From Intestinimonas timonensis (GTDB lineage Bacteria > Bacillota > Clostridia > Oscillospirales > Oscillospiraceae), in NCBI RefSeq assembly GCF_900626145.1, contig NZ_LR130817.1, forward strand, positions 772,698 to 836,697: a stretch of 64,000 nucleotides of DNA, written 5' to 3'. This document shows positions 15,439 to 22,508 of the stretch, one piece after another (position 1 is the first letter of the stretch; each line of letters begins with the position of its first letter). Below the pieces are notes generated by a model. It was not told the DNA's origin, ran no database searches, and was given only the letters and a program-made list of their open reading frames with translations. The position numbers and the translations under genes were made by a program.

Positions 15439-17307
15439 ATGGAACGGTTGGAGCGAATACTGGCCTGGGGCGATGTCCGAAAGGAGATCCTTTTTCTGAC
15501 CCTGTCCGCAGTAGCGCTGGGGTGCAGTATCGCGGGCATTTCTCCCTTTCCCTTTGACATGGCCTGGGTTGCCATCGTGCTGTGCGGCGTGCCCATCATT
15601 TTGGAGGCAGTCATTGGTCTGGTGACGGCCTTTGACATCAAGGCCGATGTGCTGGTGTCTATGGCCCTCATCGCATCCGTGGTCATCGGCGAGGACTTCG
15701 CGGCGGGCGAGGTGGCCTTTATCATGCAGCTGGGGGCCCTTCTGGAAGACCTCACCGTGGCGAAGGCCCGCGCGGGTATCGAGAAGCTGGTTCGCCTGAC
15801 GCCCCGCACTGCCCGCCGGCTGACGGACAGCAGGGAGGAGGTCATCCCCGCCGAGCAGGTGCGGGTGGGAGACCGGCTGCGGGTGCTCCCCGGGGAGACG
15901 GTGCCGGTAGATGGCATCATCCGGATGGGACAGACCTCCATTGACCAGTCGGTGATGACGGGGGAGTCCCTGCCGGTGGACAAGGGCGTGGGAGATGAGG
16001 TCTCCAGCGGTACCGTCAACCAGTTCGGTGCCTTTGATATGGAGGCCACCAAAGTAGGGGAGGACAGTGCCATCCAGCGGATGATTCGTTTGGTCCAGTC
16101 GGCGGACGCCGGAAAGGCCAAAATCGTGGGCCTGGCCGACCGCTGGGCCACCTGGGTGGTGGTTGTGGCTGTTGCGGCTGCAGGTCTCACCTGGCTTGTC
16201 ACCGGAGAGATCATCCGGGCGGTGACCATCCTGGTGGTCTTCTGTCCCTGCGCTCTGGTGCTGGCCACACCCACCGCCATCATGGCGGCCATTGGCAACG
16301 CCACCCGGTATGGCTTTCTGGTCCGGGAGGGGGATGCCCTGGAGCGGCTGGCCGGGGTGTCTGATGTGGCTTTTGACAAGACGGGCACACTGACCTTGGG
16401 GACCCCAAAGGTGGTGGAGGTCCGGAGCTGTTCCCCCGACCATGACCGGAACCAGCTGTACGCCTGGGTGGCCAGCGCCGAGCTCCGGTCGGAGCATCCC
16501 CTGGGAAAGGCGGTGGTGAACTGCTACCGGGAACTGGGGACTGGTGAGCCTGTCCAGCCGGAGGAGTTTCAGATGCTGCCGGGCCGGGGTGTCCGGGCGG
16601 TGGTGGAAGGGAAAGCCCTGATCGCAGGCAACGAGGCCCTCCTGAAACAGAATGGAGTGCCGGTACCGGAGTCGGCCCGGTCGGCGGCGGAACACTGCTT
16701 GGCGGAGGGCTGCACCCTTATCTATCTGGCGGTGGACGGGGTGCTGGCGGGCTTCCTGGCTCTGGCAGATACCCTCCGACCGGACGCCGCCGACACCGTC
16801 CGGGGTGTGCGGGAGGCTGGGGCGGAGCCGGTGCTTCTCACCGGCGACCACGCCAATGCCGCCCACCATATCGCTCAGACCCTGGGCATCCAGACAGTCC
16901 GCTCCGACTGCCTTCCGGAGGACAAGCTGGACTGGATCGACGGGCAGCAGCGGGCAGGCCGGCAGGTGTGCATGGCGGGGGACGGCATCAACGACGCTCC
17001 CGCCCTGAAAAAGGCACAGGTGGGCATCGCCATGGGAGGTGTGGGCAGCGACATTGCCGTAGACGCTGCCGACATCGCTTTGGTCAACGACGACATCCAC
17101 GCCTTGCCCCATCTGCTTTCCCTGTCCCGGCGGATGATGACCACCATCCGCTGCAATCTGACCTTCTCTATGGGCCTCAACTTCCTGGCCATCCTCCTGG
17201 CTATGACTGGTGTGCTCAATCCAGTGGTGGGTGCCCTGGTCCACAACGCAGGATCAGTGCTGGTCATCGTCAATTCCGCCCTGCTACTGCGGTGGCGGAA
17301 AAAATAA
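15439..17307 (+). CDS. P1B-type heavy-metal-transporting ATPase
   Basis: 622 residues without an N-terminal HMA domain. Order: transmembrane helices; actuator domain with MTGESLPV; the metal-site helix with FCPCALVLATP; phosphorylation site DKTGTLTLG; nucleotide-binding SEHPLGKAVV (the HP motif); hinge GDGINDAPAL; and final helices ending HNAGSVLVIVNSALLL. CPC fits soft metals (Cu+, or Zn/Cd). The CsoR-type operator in its promoter favours copper export, but the last helix lacks the classical MxxSS of CopA, so the ion is not settled. It ends at a bidirectional terminator shared with dinB. Confidence 0.92.
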   Translation: MERLERILAWGDVRKEILFLTLSAVALGCSIAGISPFPFDMAWVAIVLCGVPIILEAVIGLVTAFDIKADVLVSMALIASVVIGEDFAAGEVAFIMQLGALLEDLTVAKARAGIEKLVRLTPRTARRLTDSREEVIPAEQVRVGDRLRVLPGETVPVDGIIRMGQTSIDQSVMTGESLPVDKGVGDEVSSGTVNQFGAFDMEATKVGEDSAIQRMIRLVQSADAGKAKIVGLADRWATWVVVVAVAAAGLTWLVTGEIIRAVTILVVFCPCALVLATPTAIMAAIGNATRYGFLVREGDALERLAGVSDVAFDKTGTLTLGTPKVVEVRSCSPDHDRNQLYAWVASAELRSEHPLGKAVVNCYRELGTGEPVQPEEFQMLPGRGVRAVVEGKALIAGNEALLKQNGVPVPESARSAAEHCLAEGCTLIYLAVDGVLAGFLALADTLRPDAADTVRGVREAGAEPVLLTGDHANAAHHIAQTLGIQTVRSDCLPEDKLDWIDGQQRAGRQVCMAGDGINDAPALKKAQVGIAMGGVGSDIAVDAADIALVNDDIHALPHLLSLSRRMMTTIRCNLTFSMGLNFLAILLAMTGVLNPVVGALVHNAGSVLVIVNSALLLRWRKK

Positions 17308-17312
17308 AAATG

Positions 17313-17363
17313 AAACAGCACGCCCTCCGCGCCGATGATGGCGTGGAGGGCGTACTGCTGTTT
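17313..17363. terminator. Bidirectional terminator between the ATPase gene and dinB
   Basis: AAACAGCACGCCCTCCGCGCC pairs almost fully with GGCGTGGAGGGCGTACTGCTGTTT around a six-base loop; convergent genes end on either side. Confidence 0.85.
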
Positions 17364-17371
17364 GGCGTGTT

Positions 17372-18628
17372 TCAGTCCCGGCCTGTGCCGCCGGGGGGTG
17401 GGATGCTGCCGGCGTGACCGGCGGGATGGTCGATATCCTCCCACATGGTGACGGCGGAGCGGATGGCGGCTTTGCCGAACTTGGTCCGGATGCCGTCCAC
17501 CGTCCGCTCCAGCTGCTCACGCCGCTCCCGGCGGGGGGTGGCGTCGGCGGCGAAGAGGTCCAACTGCTCTCCGGCCTCCCCTTCGGGAATCAGGTTTTGG
17601 CCCGTAATAGTGAGGGCACGGATGGGGGCGCTGCCGCTCCAGGAGGACTGGATGAGCCCCAGAGCCGCCCGACCGATGTCCTGGGCCGTGCAGGAGGGAG
17701 TCTCCAGCCGGGTCTGACGGCAGATGTCCTTGAAATTGGGGTCCCGGATGGTGACCTGGACGGTGGTGCACTTCATGGCGTGCTTCCGCAGCCGGGCGGC
17801 CACGCTGTCGGAGAGAAGGGCCACGCCGGTGTGGATGTCCTTCCAACCCACCAGGTTCCGGCGGAAGGTGATGCCGTTGCCCACCGACTTGGGGGGCGGT
17901 GTCTCACCGGCACGGGTCACCGGGCTGTGCTCCAGACCAGCGGCGTATTCATAGAGCTGCCCGCCCTGCTTGCCCAGCAGCTGCTCCAGACGCTCCCGGC
18001 CGAAGGCGGCCAGGTCGCCGATGGTGTGGACGCCGTACTGGTGCAGTACCCGGGCCGACGCCCGGCCCACGAAGAGAAGGTCGGTCACCGGCAAAGGCCA
18101 CACCTTTTCCGGCACGTCTGCCCGGGTGAGGACGGTGGTTGCGTCCGGTTTTTTCAGGTCGCTGCCCAGCTTGGCAAAAACCTTGTTGAAGGAGACACCC
18201 ACGCTGATGGTGAGTCCAGTCTCTTCCTTCACGGTGCCCCGGATCTGGTCGGCGATGGCCCTGCCGTCCCCACCGAAGAGGTGCATGGAGCCGGTGATGT
18301 CCAGCCAGCTCTCGTCGATGCCGAAGGGCTCCACCAGGTCGGTGTACCGCTCGTAGATGGCGTTGACCCGCCTGGACCACAGCCGGTACTGGTCGTGGTG
18401 GGCGGGGAGGAGGATGAGATCGGGGCATTTCCGCCGGGCCTGCCAGATGGTCTCCGCCGTCTTGACCTGGAATTTCTTGGCCGCCTCGTTCTTGGCCAGG
18501 ATAATGCCGTGGCGGCTCTCCGGGTCGCCGCACACCGCCACCGGTTTGTTCCGCAGCTCCGGCTTGTCCCGCAACTCTACCGAGGCGTAAAAGCCGTTGA
18601 GGTCACAGTGCAGGATGGTCCGGTCCAT
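17372..18628 (-). CDS. dinB: DNA polymerase IV (Y-family)
   Basis: 418 residues. An error-prone lesion-bypass polymerase. Catalytic acids are seen in MDRTILHCDLNGFYAS (Asp8) and FGIDESWLDIT. The thumb has VGRASARVLHQYGVHTIGDLA, and the little-finger domain follows (about 240-350). QLDLFA near residue 374 is a beta-clamp binding motif, followed by a 40-residue low-complexity tail. It is convergent with the metal ATPase. No LexA-type box is obvious upstream, so SOS control is not shown. Confidence 0.95.
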   Translation of the reverse strand: MDRTILHCDLNGFYASVELRDKPELRNKPVAVCGDPESRHGIILAKNEAAKKFQVKTAETIWQARRKCPDLILLPAHHDQYRLWSRRVNAIYERYTDLVEPFGIDESWLDITGSMHLFGGDGRAIADQIRGTVKEETGLTISVGVSFNKVFAKLGSDLKKPDATTVLTRADVPEKVWPLPVTDLLFVGRASARVLHQYGVHTIGDLAAFGRERLEQLLGKQGGQLYEYAAGLEHSPVTRAGETPPPKSVGNGITFRRNLVGWKDIHTGVALLSDSVAARLRKHAMKCTTVQVTIRDPNFKDICRQTRLETPSCTAQDIGRAALGLIQSSWSGSAPIRALTITGQNLIPEGEAGEQLDLFAADATPRRERREQLERTVDGIRTKFGKAAIRSAVTMWEDIDHPAGHAGSIPPPGGTGRD

Positions 18629-18704
18629 GTCTCCACCCCCTTTTCCTCAGTGTACCACAGGAAATTCAGTTAGTCAAACACCTGTTCGATGAAATCCTTA
18701 CCCA

Positions 18705-19904
18705 TCACCCATCCCACCGGAGGAGAGCGGCCACCTGATCTAGGTGTTCGGTCAGGTCCCGGCTGCCGGTGTAGTCCAGATGGACCACCCGGTTCCCCAG
18801 TCGGACGAAGAGCTGCTGACCGCCGTAATCCACGTTCTCCACCACCACCAACCGGTCAAAGCCGGGGGCGGACAGCTCCTCCACGGCGTAGCGCTCCGGC
18901 ACATAGCGGAGGTCGTAGAGCTCATAGTCCATCAGATCCTCCAGCAGGGGACCGGCCAGTAAGGGGAGGGTCAGGTCGTACCACTCCATCTTCAGGTAGC
19001 GCCGCTCCCTATCCAAGGCGCCGGCCTGCTTCACCTCGTAGATCCGGGCCAGGGGCCGACCGTCGTAGGAGATGAAGTTGTCCCGGTCAGGGCCCACGTA
19101 GCCGGGATAGCCAAAGGGCTCCGGGGCGTAGCCATCCCCCTCCAGCTCCGCCAGGGAGAGCACCGGGGCGGGGCGGTCCAGGCCGGAGAGCTCCGTATCC
19201 CACTTGGTCACTCCAGCGAAATAAGCGGTGGTGAAGCCGATCTGAATGAGGGCGGCGATGGACAGCAGGAGGGTGTAGCCCTGCCGCACCAGCCCGGTGT
19301 GCCGCCAGCGTCGGGGCCGCTGGTGGGGGATGCCAGCCCGGAGCCGCCTCCGCAGGCGGCACAGGCCCCACACCTCCAGCGAAAAATGGAGGACCAGGAC
19401 CAGCTCTACCAGAATAACCAGATTGGTATAGAGGGAGCCGAACCGTACCAGGCTCAGGACCAGGCCGAAGGAGCTGTCCAGGCGGGCCCACACCATGAAG
19501 GCCACCAGAGCCGCCATCATGGCCAGCAGGAGCCACACAAACCGGGTCAGCCTCTTAGTGAGCCGGTCCAGGGTGTAGCTCTGGGCCACCGGGTCGGTGT
19601 GGAACTCGGGGGCGTCCGGATCAGCCGTCCGGAACAAGGCTAGATAGCCGATCTTTCCCATGTAAGTCCAGCCCAGATCCGCATACTCGCCGGTCTGGGC
19701 GGGGATGGAGGTCCCGCCCTTTTCCGTGGGCTCGGCGTGCCAGCGTACCTTGGCCGGGTCGCCGGGACGGAACTGGGCAAAAAAGGTCCCAAATTTCTGG
19801 AAATGGAGCCCTTTGGCCGCCATCTCCTCCAGCCATAATTCAATGCCGTCAAGGTCCAGGAAATCCACCGGGACCAGCCTGCGCACGATGTTCTGCTCCT
19901 TCAT
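18705..19904 (-). CDS. DUF2812 domain membrane protein
   Basis: 399 residues. The N-terminal domain (about 8-110, with FLDLDGIELWLEEMAAKGLHF) is the DUF2812 pattern. Four hydrophobic segments follow (about 122-143, 150-175, 210-232 and a weaker one), then a soluble C-terminal region of about 150 residues. The start overlaps the stop of an upstream padR gene by ATGA, so the two are translationally coupled; PadR-DUF2812 pairs are common in Firmicutes. Function is unknown; a membrane-stress or transport role controlled by PadR is inference. Confidence 0.82.
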   Translation of the reverse strand: MKEQNIVRRLVPVDFLDLDGIELWLEEMAAKGLHFQKFGTFFAQFRPGDPAKVRWHAEPTEKGGTSIPAQTGEYADLGWTYMGKIGYLALFRTADPDAPEFHTDPVAQSYTLDRLTKRLTRFVWLLLAMMAALVAFMVWARLDSSFGLVLSLVRFGSLYTNLVILVELVLVLHFSLEVWGLCRLRRRLRAGIPHQRPRRWRHTGLVRQGYTLLLSIAALIQIGFTTAYFAGVTKWDTELSGLDRPAPVLSLAELEGDGYAPEPFGYPGYVGPDRDNFISYDGRPLARIYEVKQAGALDRERRYLKMEWYDLTLPLLAGPLLEDLMDYELYDLRYVPERYAVEELSAPGFDRLVVVENVDYGGQQLFVRLGNRVVHLDYTGSRDLTEHLDQVAALLRWDG

Positions 19905-20218
19905 GGCCGTTCCTCCTCACTCTCGGCGTCGGCCACGCAGGCGCGCAGCCGGGCCACCTCCTCCTGGTACCGCTTTTCACCGATTTCCGTGAGCTGATAG
20001 GTCCGCTTCCGTCCCTCAACAGCGATCTCCGTAAGAAAACCCTCCTCCTGGAATTTGCCCAGAATGGTGTAGAGGGTGCCCGGCCCCATGTTCACCCGGC
20101 CCTTAGTCTTGCGGGAGACGAAGTCAGCCACCTCCGTGCCGCACAGGGTCTGCTTCCGAAAGGCCATGAGCACATAGAACATGGTTTCGGTAAGGGATTC
20201 CAGGGATTTTTTGCCCAT
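19901..20218 (-). CDS. PadR family transcriptional regulator
   Basis: 105 residues from MGKKSLESLTE; the longer frame crosses the promoter and is rejected. It is a winged helix: LTETMFYVLMAF, GTEVADFVSRKTKGRVNMGPGTLYTILGKFQEEGFL, and a wing with GRKRTYQLTEIGEKRY, typical of PadR subfamily 2. The final helix is short. It is coupled to the DUF2812 gene. Several CGATATCG-type repeats overlap its promoter and are likely autoregulatory operators. Confidence 0.92.
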   Translation of the reverse strand: MGKKSLESLTETMFYVLMAFRKQTLCGTEVADFVSRKTKGRVNMGPGTLYTILGKFQEEGFLTEIAVEGRKRTYQLTEIGEKRYQEEVARLRACVADAESEEERP

Positions 20219-20233
20219 GGGCAGCCTCCATTC

Positions 20234-20292
20234 TGATATCGTGATTCGATATCGTCTATCGATATTATAACATCGAGGCACGATATCGTCAA
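20234..20292 (-). promoter_or_regulatory. padR promoter with nested GATATC repeats
   Basis: Minus-strand TTGACG (20287-20292), a 17-base spacer and TATAAT (20264-20269). CGATATCG-type elements lie at 20235-20240, 20247-20254 and 20281-20288, with ATCGAT around the -10, covering the promoter. Confidence 0.8.
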
Positions 20293-20299
20293 GCGGGCA

Positions 20300-20333
20300 A
20301 AAGAAAACTCCCCCGGCGTGAGCCGGGGGAGTG
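20300..20333 (-). terminator. Terminator after ribU
   Basis: ACTCCCCCGGC/GCCGGGGGAGT with a four-base loop, followed by TTTTCTTTTG on the minus strand. Confidence 0.85.
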
Positions 20334-20364
20334 GAACGTAATCAGGGAAGGTGGGAAAATGGGA

Positions 20365-21051
20365 TCAGATGACGCCCCAGAGAACCAGGGCCAGCAGGAC
20401 GAAGGTGGCCAGCAGCACCAGGGAGAAGAGGAGGAAGCCGGCGCTGGAGCGGCGGGAGGGCTGCTCGCTGGTGGAGGGGGCCACCAGGCCGGACCGGCGC
20501 AGGGCGGTGACCACAGGCTTGTAAAGCAGGAGGGTGGCGGCCATGTTCATACCACCCTTGACCAGGTTGAAGGGGAGGAAGATGGGCACCAGCATGGCGG
20601 CCACGGCCTCACGGGGCATGCCCTGGTAGATGGGAGTGAGGAAGTAGTTCCACAGCAGCATGACAACGGTGAGGGCCACCACACCGGCGGCCAGACCCAG
20701 CACGGCGCCCGCCATGGTGTGGCGCTTCTTGTAGATGAAGGTGGCGGTGCAGCAGAAAGCGCAGGTGGCCAGGGCGTTCATGACAAAGCCGATGATGCCG
20801 GTGTGGCTGACGGTGATCATCTCCACGAAGGCCACCACGACAGCCATAGAGGCGGCGGCCATGGGTCCAAAGACGAAGCCGCCGATGCAGATGACCACAT
20901 CCTTGAAGTCGAAGTCCAGGAAGCCGTTGACGCTGGGCAGCAGCTTGGACACCAGCATGACCACGAAGGCAATGGCAGAGAGCATGGCCAGGGTGGTGAT
21001 GGTCTTGGTGTTGGTGGCCGGACGGGCCTTGACCAGTGTGGGATCGGACAT
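20365..21051 (-). CDS. ribU: Riboflavin ECF transporter S component
   Basis: 228 residues from MSDPTLVKARP; GGAAGGAG stands before this ATG and the longer frame runs into the riboswitch. Six hydrophobic helices are seen, with FLDFDFKDVVICIGGFVFGP in the second and third, the RibU fold pattern, plus PFNLVKGGMNM. It binds extracellular riboflavin and works with the EcfA1-A2-T module, encoded about 10 kb downstream at 30.1-33.0 kb. An FMN riboswitch in its leader makes the substrate call firm. Confidence 0.93.
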   Translation of the reverse strand: MSDPTLVKARPATNTKTITTLAMLSAIAFVVMLVSKLLPSVNGFLDFDFKDVVICIGGFVFGPMAAASMAVVVAFVEMITVSHTGIIGFVMNALATCAFCCTATFIYKKRHTMAGAVLGLAAGVVALTVVMLLWNYFLTPIYQGMPREAVAAMLVPIFLPFNLVKGGMNMAATLLLYKPVVTALRRSGLVAPSTSEQPSRRSSAGFLLFSLVLLATFVLLALVLWGVI

Positions 21052-21180
21052 AAAAATACGCGCTCCTTCCGGACGCGGCCACATTCCAGCCGCGCCCCAT
21101 GTAAAGTAGAAAACACCCGAAAGACCCAATGCCTTCCAGGTGTTAAACACGTTACATGGGGAGAGGTGCGCATTTGAACA

Positions 21181-21313
21181 CATCTTCTTCCATCCAGACT
21201 TCGCACTCGAAAAGAGCACGTCACTGTCGGTCCCGGAGTTCCACCGGGTCAGCCGCGCGGAAGCGCGGGTCGCGGACTGTACCGCCGATCGGGATTTTCA
21301 CCCTGCCCTGAAG
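21181..21313 (-). promoter_or_regulatory. FMN riboswitch (RFN element)
   Basis: The minus strand shows the conserved blocks in order: AGGGTGAAAATCCCGATCGG, CGGTACAGTCCGCGAC, CCGGTGGAACTCCGGGACCG, ACAGTGAC and the closing GTCTGGATGGAAGAAGATG. A terminator-like stem (about 21103-21138, AACACC...GGGTGTT then TTCT) lies between it and ribU, so FMN should stop transcription. Confidence 0.95.
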
Positions 21314-21346
21314 ACATTTTTGATTCAGTTGTTTTCTCTACCTGCT

Positions 21347-21374
21347 ATTATACATGGTCCCACCAAAAAAGCAA
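21347..21374 (-). promoter_or_regulatory. Promoter of the FMN riboswitch-ribU unit
   Basis: TTGCTT (21369-21374), 16 bases, TATAAT (21347-21352) on the minus strand. Confidence 0.75.
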
Positions 21375-21486
21375 GCCCCAAATTTTGAGAAACAAATGTT
21401 CGATTTCCGTTGACTTGTATTGCTGGATATACTACAATGGCAGAGACAAGAATGCCGGGACAGGCGGAAAGGGGAGAGGACAGGGC

Positions 21487-21987
21487 GTGAAGAGAGAGAC
21501 CACCTGCTGTTTTACTGGCCACAGGCCCAACAAGCTCCCCTGGGGGAACAATGAGTCCGATCCCCGGTGCGCAGACCTGAAGGCACGGCTGGGTGCGGCT
21601 CTGGAGACAGCCTACGCCGACGGCTACCGCCACTTTCTCTGCGGTATGGCCCTGGGCTGCGATCTCTATTTCTGCGAGGCGGTCCTGGACCTGCGGGACC
21701 GGTACGAAGATGTCACAGTGGAGGCCGCCGTCCCCTGTGAGGAGCAGTCTGCCCGGTGGCGGGAGCGGGACCGGAACCGGTATTTTGCCCTGCTGGAGCG
21801 ATGCGACTATGAGACTCTGGTCCAGCATCACTATACTGCCGGATGTATGCAGCGCCGGGACCGGTATATGGTGGACCGCTCTCAGCGCATCATCGCTGCC
21901 TATGACGGCAGGACGCTGGGCGGGACCATGTATACCCTGACCTACGCCCTGCGTCAGGGGCTGGAGACCGTGATTTTAGACCTGTGA
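21487..21987 (+). CDS. SLOG-family protein (DUF1273/YpsA-like)
   Basis: 166 residues from GTG 21487 with AGGGGAGAGG upstream; earlier codons lie in the promoter region. The Rossmann-like SLOG features are seen: CFTGHRPNKLPWG at the start, FLCGMALGCDLYFCEAVLDL as the ligand-binding GxxxGxD strand-helix, and YMVDRSQRIIAAYDG near the end. YpsA of Bacillus affects cell division, and related SLOG proteins bind nucleotide-derived ligands. The role here is unknown. It stands alone, divergent from ribU. Confidence 0.85.
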   Translation: MKRETTCCFTGHRPNKLPWGNNESDPRCADLKARLGAALETAYADGYRHFLCGMALGCDLYFCEAVLDLRDRYEDVTVEAAVPCEEQSARWRERDRNRYFALLERCDYETLVQHHYTAGCMQRRDRYMVDRSQRIIAAYDGRTLGGTMYTLTYALRQGLETVILDL

Positions 21988-22030
21988 ACAAAGGTCCTGT
22001 GCTGACAAAACGCCGGCGCAGGGCCTCTTT

Positions 22031-22108
22031 CTGCATTTGCAAAAATATCTTGACAACAAACTTCTGCAAATGTAGAATATAGCCACAGAAGGACTTCTGC
22101 AAATGCAA
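22031..22108 (+). promoter_or_regulatory. BlaI-type promoter with three operator boxes
   Basis: TTGACA (22050-22055), 17 bases, TAGAAT (22073-22078). Similar 12-mers lie at 22031-22042, 22064-22075 (CTGCAAATGTAG, inside the promoter) and 22097-22108, spaced about 33 bp apart. They resemble the dyads bound by BlaI/MecI repressors. Confidence 0.8.
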
Positions 22109-22127
22109 AATATAGGGGGCTCCAAAC

Positions 22128-22508
22128 GTGAAGGAAAACAAGCGGCTGCCGGAATCGGAACTGGATATCATGCTGGTGGTGTGGGCCGGCGGGGGAGGGG
22201 TCACCGCCCCCGCCATCCTGGAGCACCTGGAGCGGCCGCTGACGGCCAGCGCCCTCCACAGTTACCTCAAGCGGTTGGAGGAGAAGGGCTTTCTCGCCTG
22301 TACCAAGGAGGGCAAGACCAACGTCTACACCCCCCTGGTGAGCCGGGAGGAGTACCAGCGCAGTGAGGGCCGCAGTATTTTGAAAAAACTCTACGGCGGC
22401 TCTCTCTCTCGGTTTGCCGCCGCCCTCTATGATGGGGACAAGGTAGCGCCAGAGGAGGTGGCGGACCTCCAGGCCCTCCTGGACCAGCTGAAGGAGGGAG
22501 AACGGTGA
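22128..22508 (+). CDS. BlaI/MecI family repressor
   Basis: 126 residues from GTG 22128. Winged-helix fold: LPESELDIMLVVWAGGGGVTAPAILEHL, TASALHSYLKRLEEKGFLACTKEGKTNVYTPLVSREEY, then a dimerisation helix. The stop overlaps the next start (TGATG), coupling it to an M56 protease. In the bla/mec paradigm the membrane protease is activated by a beta-lactam and causes repressor cleavage. No beta-lactamase or PBP2a gene is next to this pair. Confidence 0.93.
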   Translation: MKENKRLPESELDIMLVVWAGGGGVTAPAILEHLERPLTASALHSYLKRLEEKGFLACTKEGKTNVYTPLVSREEYQRSEGRSILKKLYGGSLSRFAAALYDGDKVAPEEVADLQALLDQLKEGER

